From contig RZYD01000083.1 in assembly GCA_009930445.1 (NCBI GenBank), positions 1 to 8,780 of the forward strand: 8,780 nt of DNA. The letters run 5' to 3'. Each line of letters opens with the position of its first letter. The first letter of the stretch is position 1. Under the pieces are notes generated by a model. That model did not search any database, was not told the DNA's origin, and saw only the letters and a program-made list of their open reading frames with translations. The position numbers were made by a program, and so were the translations under genes. Shown here piece by piece: positions 1-7,400 of this stretch. Source of the DNA: Bacteroidia bacterium. Its GTDB lineage: Bacteria > Bacteroidota > Bacteroidia > Bacteroidales > BM520.

Positions 1-68
1 TGAGTGCAATTAAATAACAGATAACGGGTTCAGAATAAAAAGCACCCAAAACAATCATCACCAGACGA

Positions 69-104
69 AATCACAGACAATCAAATTCGCGTTAATTCGT
101 GGAC
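69..104. repeat. Short ~10-base periodic repeat, possible solo relative of the cassette arms
   Basis: Within the non-coding leader, AATTCGCG (84-91) recurs as AATTCGTG (94-101), exactly 10 bases later. It is preceded by AATCACAGAC (69-78) and AATCA. The style, AT-rich anchors alternating with CGCG/CGTG/CACAGA at about one helical turn, resembles the arms around the GxxExxY gene at 6964-7412, which contain GATTACGCG and GATTACACAGAT. No coding potential is visible here. The relationship to those arms is inferred from pattern only; this could also be an unrelated intergenic repeat. The rest of 1-163 shows no gene and no promoter I can support. Confidence 0.4.
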
Positions 105-163
105 AACCACTTGAAAAAAAAGAGATACGGATAAAACAATAGCAATACAAAAAGGCACATAAC

Positions 164-2068
164 ATGAAAGACCTCAACATACAACAATTTCTGGATCAGG
201 ACCAAAAAAAGGACCTTCTGCGACTGCTTACAGCTGGGAGTGTAGACGACGGAAAATCAACACTTATCGGAAGATTACTCTTTGACAGCAAAAAGCTTTA
301 TGAAGACCAACTGGATGCTTTAGAAAGAGACTCCAAACGAGAAGGCCATGCAGGTGAAGATATTGACTATGCACTACTCCTTGATGGCCTCAAAGCTGAA
401 CGGGAACAGGGAATAACCATTGATGTCGCTTACAGGTATTTTGCAACATCAAAAAGAAAATTTATTATCGCCGATACCCCCGGGCATGAACAGTATACGC
501 GTAACATGATTACAGGTGGTTCTACCGCAAGCCTGGCCATACTCCTGGTGGATGCTCGTAAAGGAGTGATAACACAAACACGAAGGCATACTTTTCTGGC
601 TTCTCTGCTGGGTATAAAACATGTAATCCTTGCCGTAAACAAAATGGATCTGATGGATTACAGTGAGGACGTGTATTACCGGATATGCAACGATTATAAA
701 GCCTTCACGACACAACTGAGTATCCCGGACATTACACTCATCCCAGTATCGGCGCTGAAAGGGGATAATGTTGTGGAAAAGTCACACCACATGCCCTGGT
801 ACAACGGGAAAAGCCTCCTGGAACACCTCGAAACAATGCATGTTTCCAGCGACAGAAACTTTGATGACTTCCGGTTTCCGGTGCAGGTTGTCAACCGGCC
901 AGACATTCATTTCCGTGGTTTTGCAGGTACGGTAGCCTCAGGCGTGGTACACAGGGGCGACACGGTTATGGCGCTGCCCTCGGGAAAAACATCCACCATA
1001 AACCGCATCATCGGCAGCAACGGCGACCAGGATTACGCCTTCCCACCCCAGGCCATCACACTCACCCTGAACGACGAAATTGATATCTCCCGCGGTGAAA
1101 TGATCATCCATCCCGACAACATGCCCCGCATTGAACGTCATTTCGAAGCCAACCTGGTATGGATGGATGAAAACAAAATGGACCTCCGAACTTCCTTCTA
1201 CCTCAAACATAATACCCGCGTAACCAAAGCCCGTATCGATGCTATCCGACACAAGGTAAACATCAACACGCTGGAAAAAATTGCCGCCGACCCATTTCAG
1301 CTCAACGAAATCGGCCGTGTGGTGGTCACCACGGCCACGCCGCTGTTTTTTGACCCCTATAGCCGCAACCACCAGAATGGTGCCTTCATCCTTATCGACC
1401 CCGTAACCCACTTCACCTGTGCCGTGGGTATGATTATCGACAAACTCGACAGCACCGTCCTGCCCAGCCGCATCACCGACATCGACAAGGAAAAAATCGG
1501 GAATGGGGTGAGTCTGATCCCTCAGACTGAACGCCGGGAGAAATACGGCCAGCGAGGCATCACACTCTGGATCACCGGGTTGCACGGATCGGGAAAGAAC
1601 AACCTGGCCTACCAGCTCGAAAGAGAGCTCTTCGACCGGGGTAAAATCGTGGTGTTGCTCGATGGCAGCACGATCCGTTCAGGCCTCAGCCGCGAACTGG
1701 ACCACAGCCCCGCCGACCGTGCCGAACACCTGCGCCGTGTGGCGCACATGGCACGGATCCTCAACGACCAGGGTATTATCACCCTCTGCAGCTTTATCTC
1801 ACCCCGCGAAAACATCCGCGATCAGGTTGCTGCGATTATCGGAAAAGAACGGTTTCATATTATTTATATGGATGCAGATGTAGAACAAAGCCGCAAAGCT
1901 CGTCCCGAACTTTACCAACTGGCCGGTGAAGGTAAAATCGACGACCTGCCGGGCATCCATTCACAATACGAAATTCCCAAACACCCCGATCTGGTTTGCC
2001 GGCCCGACGAAGACAGCGAAAACAGAAAAAAAATAGTCACCTTTCTCGAAAAAAAAGACGTAATCTAA
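164..2068 (+). CDS. cysN: CysN-CysC fusion: sulfate adenylyltransferase GTPase subunit with a C-terminal APS-kinase-like domain
   Basis: The N-terminal part is the CysN GTPase that drives ATP sulfurylase, making adenylyl sulfate from ATP and sulfate together with CysD. CysD is not in the window and may lie upstream. GTPase motifs are intact: G1 GSVDDGKST (residues 25-33), G3 DTPGH (104-108) and G4 NKMD (159-162), followed by EF-Tu-like beta-barrel domains to about residue 450. From about residue 463 an APS-kinase-like domain follows, as in NodQ; 634 residues is normal for such fusions. The C-terminal domain is odd. Its Walker A reads GLHGSGKNN (472-480), with Asn479 where Ser/Thr is usual. 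DGDN is DGST (500-503), the ENIRR motif is EHLRR (521-525) and the DPKGLYKKA region is altered. The FISP serine (Ser546) is kept. The CysN role is firm; kinase activity is doubtful. The start at 164 gives the expected short lead before the GTPase; only a weak purine stretch precedes it. Confidence 0.93.
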   Translation: MKDLNIQQFLDQDQKKDLLRLLTAGSVDDGKSTLIGRLLFDSKKLYEDQLDALERDSKREGHAGEDIDYALLLDGLKAEREQGITIDVAYRYFATSKRKFIIADTPGHEQYTRNMITGGSTASLAILLVDARKGVITQTRRHTFLASLLGIKHVILAVNKMDLMDYSEDVYYRICNDYKAFTTQLSIPDITLIPVSALKGDNVVEKSHHMPWYNGKSLLEHLETMHVSSDRNFDDFRFPVQVVNRPDIHFRGFAGTVASGVVHRGDTVMALPSGKTSTINRIIGSNGDQDYAFPPQAITLTLNDEIDISRGEMIIHPDNMPRIERHFEANLVWMDENKMDLRTSFYLKHNTRVTKARIDAIRHKVNINTLEKIAADPFQLNEIGRVVVTTATPLFFDPYSRNHQNGAFILIDPVTHFTCAVGMIIDKLDSTVLPSRITDIDKEKIGNGVSLIPQTERREKYGQRGITLWITGLHGSGKNNLAYQLERELFDRGKIVVLLDGSTIRSGLSRELDHSPADRAEHLRRVAHMARILNDQGIITLCSFISPRENIRDQVAAIIGKERFHIIYMDADVEQSRKARPELYQLAGEGKIDDLPGIHSQYEIPKHPDLVCRPDEDSENRKKIVTFLEKKDVI

Positions 2069-2107
2069 TCCCGGCAACGGGCAAACTCCCCTCACAATAC
2101 CCGGTGT

Positions 2108-2860
2108 ATGACAGGCATGATTATTCAAGCCCGCATGGGCTCCACACGACTGGCAGAAAAAATGCTTCGTCCGTTCTTTAATGGAAAAGGAATCTTTGAA
2201 ACCCTGCTTCTCCGCATAAAGAATGCAGGCCTTACACTCCCGGTAGTAGTTGCCACCACCACCAACTCCGATGATGATATCCTTCAAAAAATAGCGCAGC
2301 ATCACGAAATACCCGTCTTTCGTGGCAGCGGCCAGGATGTCCTCGACCGTTTTATCCGCGCCGGGGAGCACTACCAGCTGGAAAAAATAATCCGGGTTTG
2401 TGCCGATAACCCGTTGCTGGATTTAACTGCACTGAAAAAACAGGCCGATGCGTTCCTGTCGTCGGGAGCCGATTACTGGTGTTATGCCTTAAGCGATAAA
2501 ACACCAACAATAAAAACCCATTACGGCTTCTGGGCGGAAGGCGTAACGCTGGCCGCACTCCAAAAAACAGCCCAAGCCACACAGGAAACACAATACCACG
2601 AGCATGTAACCAATTACATCTATACCCATCCCACGCGCTTCACTATGCATTATGAAACCATCGACAGCCCCCTGGAACAAGAAAAAAACATGCGGTTCAC
2701 CGTCGACACCGAAAACGACTTTCTTACGGTACAAAAAGTATTTGCCGGTTTATACAACAACAAAACGGCGATAACAGCCTCCGCGGCCATAGCGTATAGT
2801 AAAAAGTACCCTGAAATCATTAAAAGGATGCAAAAAGAAATTTCCAACAACAAAAAATAA
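2108..2860 (+). CDS. SpsF-type cytidylyltransferase, probably a CMP-nonulosonate (CMP-KDN-like) synthetase
   Basis: This 250-residue protein has the nucleotidyltransferase N-terminus IIQARMGSTRL (residues 5-15), the hallmark of the SpsF/acylneuraminate cytidylyltransferase group. Lys18 lies in the usual position, although the common PGK is AEK here. A second signature, RVCADNPLLDL, matches the family's R-x-x-D-x-P metal/nucleotide site. Family members transfer CMP from CTP to a 2-keto-3-deoxy sugar acid. The next gene, one base downstream, is a NeuB-family synthase and the one after is a sugar-acid phosphatase, so activation of their product is the likely role. The start at 2108 lies 39 bases after the previous stop; Met4 (2117) is an equally plausible start. 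The exact sugar is not readable from this protein alone. It is clearly not a canonical NeuA or KdsB sequence. Confidence 0.85.
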   Translation: MTGMIIQARMGSTRLAEKMLRPFFNGKGIFETLLLRIKNAGLTLPVVVATTTNSDDDILQKIAQHHEIPVFRGSGQDVLDRFIRAGEHYQLEKIIRVCADNPLLDLTALKKQADAFLSSGADYWCYALSDKTPTIKTHYGFWAEGVTLAALQKTAQATQETQYHEHVTNYIYTHPTRFTMHYETIDSPLEQEKNMRFTVDTENDFLTVQKVFAGLYNNKTAITASAAIAYSKKYPEIIKRMQKEISNNKK

Positions 2861-2861
2861 C

Positions 2862-3905
2862 ATGGAGCAGACCTATATCATCGGAGAAATTGGCCAGAAC
2901 CACAATGGATCGGTAGATTTGGCCAAACTGCTAATCGAGGTCGTTGCACGACCTGTTGTAGATAAACTTTTTGGTGAAAAGCTTAAAGGTATGGATGCCG
3001 TGAAACTCACCAAACGCGACTTAAAACAGGAGCTCTCCGCCAGTCAAATGGCCAGGCCTTACGACTCACCACATGCCTTTGGCAACACCTACGGTGCGCA
3101 CCGCGAATTCCTCGAACTATCTGATGAAGCACATCTTGAGCTCTTTCAATATGCCAAATCCTATGGACTGGACTTCGTTGAGACCCTGTGTGCGCCGGGT
3201 GCTTTACGTTTGCTGAAGTTATTCACTCCGGATAAGCTGAAAGTCGCCTCACGCGACATCACAAATTTGCCCTTGCTGGAAGCAATGGCTGAGACCAGGC
3301 TGCCTCTCATTTTGTCGCTGGGGATGGCCGGAAAAAAGGAGTTGGATGAAGCCCTCGACGTAATTACAAAATACCATTCCAATATTTCCTTATTGCATTG
3401 TGTCTCAGAATATCCCACACAATACAAAAACGTAAATCTGCATTCGATCTCTTATTTGCAGCAACACTACAGCGCGTACACCATCGGCTATTCCGACCAC
3501 ACCATAGGCATTGCCACCCCGGTGGCTGCCGTGGCCATGGGCGCAAAAATTATTGAAAAACATATTACCATCGACCGCAAAATGAAAGGAACTGATCAGG
3601 CCGGTTCGTTGGCCATGGACGGGATTCAGCGCATGGTTCGCGATATCAGAAACCTGGAGATGGCCCTTGGCACAAAAGAAATTTTTATTTGTGATGCCGT
3701 TAAAGCCGCCAAAGAAAAGCTCGAACGGTCGGTGGCCACCCTGAAAAACCTGAAAGCCGGACATTTAATAACAGAGGATGACCTGCACCTCCTGTCGCCG
3801 GGCAGCGGGTACAAATGGAGCGAGCGGGACAAAATCACCGGAAAGCGGCTGATCTGCGATCTGCCCGCCAATGAGATTATTTACCCTGAACATCTTCAAA
3901 AATGA
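2862..3905 (+). CDS. neuB: NeuB-family sugar-acid synthase (sialic acid/KDN-9-phosphate synthase type)
   Basis: NeuB-family enzymes condense phosphoenolpyruvate with a mannose-type sugar or sugar phosphate to give a nine-carbon 2-keto-3-deoxy acid. The TIM-barrel start EIGQNHNGS (residues 9-17) is present. GYSDHTIG carries His213 and EKHITID carries His234; their spacing of 21 matches the two metal-binding histidines reported in meningococcal NeuB. A C-terminal SAF (antifreeze-like) domain begins near residue 289 (RSVATLKNLKAG). Length 347 is normal. An extra segment of about 11 residues lies between AKLLIE and GMDAVK (roughly residues 29-42), and VKFQ is replaced by VKLTKRDL, so this belongs to a divergent subfamily. 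It starts one base after the upstream stop and overlaps the next gene by 4 bases (ATGA), indicating translational coupling. With no NeuC-type epimerase in the window, a phosphorylated mannose substrate (KDN route) is favoured over ManNAc, but this is inference. Confidence 0.88.
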   Translation: MEQTYIIGEIGQNHNGSVDLAKLLIEVVARPVVDKLFGEKLKGMDAVKLTKRDLKQELSASQMARPYDSPHAFGNTYGAHREFLELSDEAHLELFQYAKSYGLDFVETLCAPGALRLLKLFTPDKLKVASRDITNLPLLEAMAETRLPLILSLGMAGKKELDEALDVITKYHSNISLLHCVSEYPTQYKNVNLHSISYLQQHYSAYTIGYSDHTIGIATPVAAVAMGAKIIEKHITIDRKMKGTDQAGSLAMDGIQRMVRDIRNLEMALGTKEIFICDAVKAAKEKLERSVATLKNLKAGHLITEDDLHLLSPGSGYKWSERDKITGKRLICDLPANEIIYPEHLQK

Positions 3906-4378
3906 AAAAAATCCCAAAACTTGTACTTACCGACATTGACGGCGTTTGGACCGATGGGGGAATGTATTATGACCAGTCCGGCAATGAATGGAAAAAATTT
4001 CACACCTACGACAGTGCAGGCGTGCTGCTTTGCCACCACCATAACATCCCTGTAGGGATTATCACCGGTGAAGAGACAGCCATTGTACAACGACGCGCCG
4101 AAAAATTAAAAGTAGACTACCTGTTTCAGGGGGTAACCGACAAGCTGGCCGTTGCCAAAACATTGTGCCATACGCTCCACATTACCCTCGGGGAAGTGGC
4201 CTATATCGGGGATGACCTCAACGATCTCCCCTTGTTAGAAAAGGCTGGCTGGGCAGCAGCCCCTTCTTCTGCACCCCAAACCATCCGCGACAAAGTAGCA
4301 TGGACTACAGAAAAAGCCGGAGGAGAAGGCGCTTTCCGTGAATTTGTGGAACGACTGCTCGCCATTACCGAACCCTAA
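3902..4378 (+). CDS. KdsC-type HAD phosphatase, probably KDN-9-phosphate phosphatase
   Basis: This 158-residue type C0 HAD phosphatase lacks a cap domain, as expected for KdsC-like tetramers. Motif I is DIDG with nucleophile Asp11 and acid/base Asp13. Motif II is Thr55 in ITGEE, motif III is Lys81 and motif IV is GDDLND (103-108). The sequence follows the Bacteroides thetaiotaomicron KDN-9-phosphate phosphatase BT1713 closely as I remember it, including GGMYYDQ-like and AEKLKVDYLFQG segments. BT1713 specificity residues, recalled as Glu56 and Lys67, would correspond to Glu57 and Lys68 here, and both are present. It would remove the 9-phosphate from the NeuB-type product before CMP activation by the gene at 2108. 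Kdo-8-phosphate phosphatase is the alternative, but the NeuB-type neighbour and TGEE in place of the usual TGR argue against it. The ATGA overlap with the synthase gene supports a shared pathway. Confidence 0.88.
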   Translation: MKKIPKLVLTDIDGVWTDGGMYYDQSGNEWKKFHTYDSAGVLLCHHHNIPVGIITGEETAIVQRRAEKLKVDYLFQGVTDKLAVAKTLCHTLHITLGEVAYIGDDLNDLPLLEKAGWAAAPSSAPQTIRDKVAWTTEKAGGEGAFREFVERLLAITEP

Positions 4379-4445
4379 TCCGGTTCCATCCCGAAACAAT
4401 TAAAGCATAATACCTTAATCCTTAATATATTATAAACTCATTATT

Positions 4446-5807
4446 ATGACAACCGCACAACAACTGTTAAAAAAAATCGAAGATAACACCGAAGTCGTAG
4501 GCATCATCGGCCTCGGGTATGTAGGACTGCCACTGGCCGTTAGTTTTGCGGAAGCCGGTGTAAAAACCCTTGGTTTTGATAAAAATCCCGCCAAGGTAGA
4601 AAAAATCAACCATGGCGATAATTACATCCAGGACATCCGCGATGCGGTGTTGCGTGAGGTAGTGGACAAGGTGGCCTTCAGTGCCACCACCGACTTTAGT
4701 CGCATGGCTGAGTGCGATGCCCTCATTATTGCGGTGCCCACGCCCCTCGACCGCTTTAAAAAGCCCGACATGCGCTACATCGAAAGTGCCTGCACCGACA
4801 TCGGCCGCTATATGAAACCCGGCACCTTCATTTGCCTTGAAAGCACCACCTACCCCACCACCACCGAAGACTTCATGCTCCCTATCATCGGGGAAAACAT
4901 CAAAACCAACCCACATTTTAACGACATCAGTGCGAGCGATAGCAAAGCAACCCCTAAAAACATCGCACCCCGCTTCTTCCTCGCTTACTCCCCTGAACGC
5001 GTCGATCCGGGCAACCCCTCCTTCCACACCCGCAACACCCCGAAAGTGCTCGGCGCCATGACGCCCGAAGGATTGGAAATAGGCACGAAGCTTTACGCCA
5101 AAGCCATCGACACCATACACCCCGTGAGCTCACCCCGCGTGGCCGAGATGGTGAAAATTCTGGAAAACACCTACAGACTTATCAATATAAGTCTCATCAA
5201 CGAACTTGCTTTGCTTGCCGGTAAAATGGATATCAACATCTGGGAGGTCATCGAAGCCGCAAAAACCAAGCCCTTCGGTTTCCAGGCCTTTTATCCCGGT
5301 CCCGGTATTGGCGGGCACTGCATACCCCTCGACCCGTTTTACCTTGAGCACATTGCCAAGAAATACAATTTCGATCTTTCCATGATTCACACCGCCGGGC
5401 ACATCAACATGCGCATGCCCCACTATATGTACATTAAGATAGCCACGGCACTAAACCGTCACAAAAAGGCGGTGAACGGAAGCACCGTGCTTTTCCTGGG
5501 GGTAGCCTATAAACCCAATATTAACGACGAGCGCGAATCGCCGGCCCTGGAAATCATGGAAATTGTGGCGCACAAAGGCGGAAAAGTACAATACCACGAT
5601 CCCCATATCCCCACCGTACAAACACATGGCCAGGGGGCTCTAACATCCATTCCCCTCACCGCCGAAACATTAGGGCAGGCTGACGTGGTAGTGCTCACTA
5701 CAAATCATTCAGCTTTTGAGGTAGAATTCATTCAGAAGCATGCTAAGATGATTGTGGATATGCGGAATATGATTAAGGAAGCCGGAGATAAAGTGTATAA
5801 ATTATAA
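4446..5807 (+). CDS. wbpA: WbpA-type UDP-N-acetyl-D-glucosamine 6-dehydrogenase
   Basis: It oxidises the C6 hydroxyl of UDP-GlcNAc to a carboxylate with NAD+, giving UDP-GlcNAcA for surface polysaccharides. The Rossmann motif GLGYVG spans residues 22-27 after a short N-terminal helix. The middle domain has SPERVDPGN (from 182), and the catalytic cysteine is Cys292 in GIGGHCIPLDPFYL, typical of WbpA rather than of Ugd. The C-terminal UDP-binding domain contains GVAYKPNINDERESPA. At 453 residues it is slightly long: about 20 extra polar residues lie before SPER, roughly 152-173. A 67-base AT-rich gap precedes the start, the longest among the genes from 164 to 6962, so a separate promoter is possible but none is recognisable. 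A UDP-ManNAc dehydrogenase (WecC type) is less likely given the motif forms. Confidence 0.9.
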   Translation: MTTAQQLLKKIEDNTEVVGIIGLGYVGLPLAVSFAEAGVKTLGFDKNPAKVEKINHGDNYIQDIRDAVLREVVDKVAFSATTDFSRMAECDALIIAVPTPLDRFKKPDMRYIESACTDIGRYMKPGTFICLESTTYPTTTEDFMLPIIGENIKTNPHFNDISASDSKATPKNIAPRFFLAYSPERVDPGNPSFHTRNTPKVLGAMTPEGLEIGTKLYAKAIDTIHPVSSPRVAEMVKILENTYRLINISLINELALLAGKMDINIWEVIEAAKTKPFGFQAFYPGPGIGGHCIPLDPFYLEHIAKKYNFDLSMIHTAGHINMRMPHYMYIKIATALNRHKKAVNGSTVLFLGVAYKPNINDERESPALEIMEIVAHKGGKVQYHDPHIPTVQTHGQGALTSIPLTAETLGQADVVVLTTNHSAFEVEFIQKHAKMIVDMRNMIKEAGDKVYKL

Positions 5808-5849
5808 ACGTCGCATGACAAAAATTGATAATCCCATAAACCCAATTTT

Positions 5850-6962
5850 ATGAAAAAAACAGCGCTCATTACAGGCATTACCGGGCAGGATGGCGCATAT
5901 CTGGCCGAGCTGTTGCTCAATAAAGACTATATCGTGCATGGCATCAAACGCAGGGCATCCCTGTTCAATACCGACAGAATCGATCACCTGTATCAGGATC
6001 CCCATCTGGAAAATAGAGATTTTATTTTGCATTACGGCGATTTGACGGATTCAACAAACCTCATTCGCATCATTCAGGAAATCCAACCCGATGAAATCTA
6101 TAACCTGGCTGCCCAAAGTCATGTGAAAGTGAGTTTTGAAATGCCCGAGTATACGGCAAATTCCGACGGGTTGGGAACCTTGAGAATTCTTGACGCCATC
6201 CGCTTGTTGGGCTTAACGAAAAAAACAAAGTTTTATCAGGCCTCCACCTCTGAGCTCTTCGGAAAAGTGCAGGAAATTCCGCAAAATGAAAATACACCCT
6301 TTTATCCGCGTTCACCCTACGGCATAGCAAAATTATACGGCTTCTGGATTACCAAAAATTACCGCGAAGCCTACGGCATGTTTGCCTGCAACGGCATTTT
6401 GTTCAACCACGAATCACCTATCCGTGGGGAGACCTTTGTCACCCGAAAAATCACCCGCGCAGCTGCACGCATTGCTCTGGGTCTGCAAGACACCCTCTAC
6501 CTTGGCAACCTCAACGCCAAACGCGACTGGGGACATGCCAAAGATTATGTAAAAGCCATGTGGTTGATGCTGCAGGTTGACAAACCAGATGATTTCGTGA
6601 TTGCCACAGGCGTGGAAACCAGCGTACGGGAATTTACCAAAATGGCCTTTGCAGAACTCGGCATTGAACTGGAATTTACAGACAGGGATAAAGCAGAAAA
6701 AGGCATCGTCAAAAGTTGCCATGGTAACTACAAACTCAAAGCAGGCAGCGTAGTTGTGGAAGTAGATCCGCAATATTACCGCCCGACTGAAGTAGAACAA
6801 CTTCTTGGCGATCCGACAAAAGCAAAAAAAACACTCGGCTGGACACCCAAATACAGCATCAAAGCGCTGGTAAAAGAAATGGTCGCATCCGACCTTAAGC
6901 TGATGCAAAAAGATGAATACCTCAAACGTGGTGGATATGATATCCTTAACCATTACGAATAA
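5850..6962 (+). CDS. gmd: GDP-mannose 4,6-dehydratase
   Basis: This cytosolic short-chain dehydrogenase/reductase converts GDP-D-mannose to GDP-4-keto-6-deoxy-D-mannose, the first step to GDP-L-fucose. The nucleotide-binding motif is TGITGQDG (residues 8-15). Catalytic residues are Thr133, Glu135 (in STSELFG), Tyr157 and Lys161 (YGIAK), each one position later than in the E. coli enzyme. NHESPIRGETFVTRKIT and the RDWGHAKDYV segment are characteristic of Gmd. Length 370 is normal. It lies 42 bases after wbpA. Its pathway partner fcl is downstream but separated by the repeat-flanked cassette at 6964-7412, which begins two bases after this stop codon. Confidence 0.97.
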   Translation: MKKTALITGITGQDGAYLAELLLNKDYIVHGIKRRASLFNTDRIDHLYQDPHLENRDFILHYGDLTDSTNLIRIIQEIQPDEIYNLAAQSHVKVSFEMPEYTANSDGLGTLRILDAIRLLGLTKKTKFYQASTSELFGKVQEIPQNENTPFYPRSPYGIAKLYGFWITKNYREAYGMFACNGILFNHESPIRGETFVTRKITRAAARIALGLQDTLYLGNLNAKRDWGHAKDYVKAMWLMLQVDKPDDFVIATGVETSVREFTKMAFAELGIELEFTDRDKAEKGIVKSCHGNYKLKAGSVVVEVDPQYYRPTEVEQLLGDPTKAKKTLGWTPKYSIKALVKEMVASDLKLMQKDEYLKRGGYDILNHYE

Positions 6963-6963
6963 A

Positions 6964-6989
6964 AGATTACGCGGATTTTGACGGATTAC
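6964..6989 (+). repeat. Left inverted-repeat arm of the GxxExxY cassette
   Basis: Bases 6964-6989 pair with 7387-7412 in inverted orientation at 25 of 26 positions; the mismatch is at 6978 (T, where the other arm would require A). The arm is itself periodic: GATTACGCGGAT (6965-6976) returns as GATTACACAGAT (6984-6995) with two changes, and GAT(T) units fall at 6965, 6974, 6984 and 6993, about one per helical turn. The arm lies just after the gmd stop and about 15 bases before the cassette gene start. Confidence 0.85.
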
Positions 6990-7004
6990 ACAGATATTGT
7001 TTAA

Positions 7005-7400
7005 ATGAATAAATTGCTTTTAGCGAACGAAACCTATAAAATCATAGGAGCTTGTATGAAGGTTCATAAAAACCTGGGCAATGGTTTCCTAGAGTCTGTA
7101 TATCAAGAAGCTTTAGAAAAAGAGCTTGCTAATGCTGAAATTCCTTTCGAACGTCAAAAAAGATTGAATATCTATTATGAAGGAATAAAGCTAGATAAGT
7201 ATTTTATAGCTGATTTTGTTTGCTTCAATAAAGTTATTCTGGAAATAAAGTCAGTCAATTATTTAGGACAAAGCTTAAAACAACAAGTTATTAATTATCT
7301 GAAATCAACAAAAATGGAAGTAGGACTATTAGTGAATTTTGGAGAAAAAAGCTTAAACTGGAAAAGATTTATCAATACCTCTCAGCGTAATCCGTCATAA
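7005..7400 (+). CDS. GxxExxY family protein (PD-(D/E)XK nuclease-like fold)
   Basis: This 131-residue protein carries the family signature G-F-L-E-S-V-Y at residues 27-33, preceded by the usual VHKNLGNG lead. A PD-(D/E)XK-like core follows: Asp70 in IADFV and Glu80-Ile-Lys82 (EIK) before a helix with LGQSLKQQVINYLK. GLLVNFG near residue 107 is also typical. The family (Pfam PDDEXK_3) has no established biological role that I know of; nuclease activity is predicted from fold only. There is no signal peptide or membrane segment. The start is fixed by an in-frame TAA at 7002-7004 immediately upstream. No separate promoter is visible, so it may be read with the operon. The final residues (RNPS and stop) are encoded inside the right inverted-repeat arm. 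Low G+C content (about 30%) and its position between gmd and fcl indicate that it came from elsewhere and is not part of sugar synthesis. Confidence 0.9.
   Translation: MNKLLLANETYKIIGACMKVHKNLGNGFLESVYQEALEKELANAEIPFERQKRLNIYYEGIKLDKYFIADFVCFNKVILEIKSVNYLGQSLKQQVINYLKSTKMEVGLLVNFGEKSLNWKRFINTSQRNPS

Noticed and set aside
938..1585. Long open frame on the minus strand (215 codons) inside cysN
   Set aside because: It lies entirely within a clearly conserved gene on the other strand and its translation shows no recognisable motif.
2070..2081. CCCG-GCAA-CGGG hairpin just after the cysN stop
   Set aside because: Only a 4-base stem with no T-run behind it; too small to call a terminator.
4379..4445. 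AT-rich gap before wbpA as a promoter region
   Set aside because: It is AT-rich but has no TAnnTTTG element or other site that I can defend.
4467..5120. Long open frame on the minus strand (217 codons) inside wbpA
   Set aside because: It mirrors a G+C-rich part of wbpA; the glycine/valine-rich product is what antisense reading of such codons gives.
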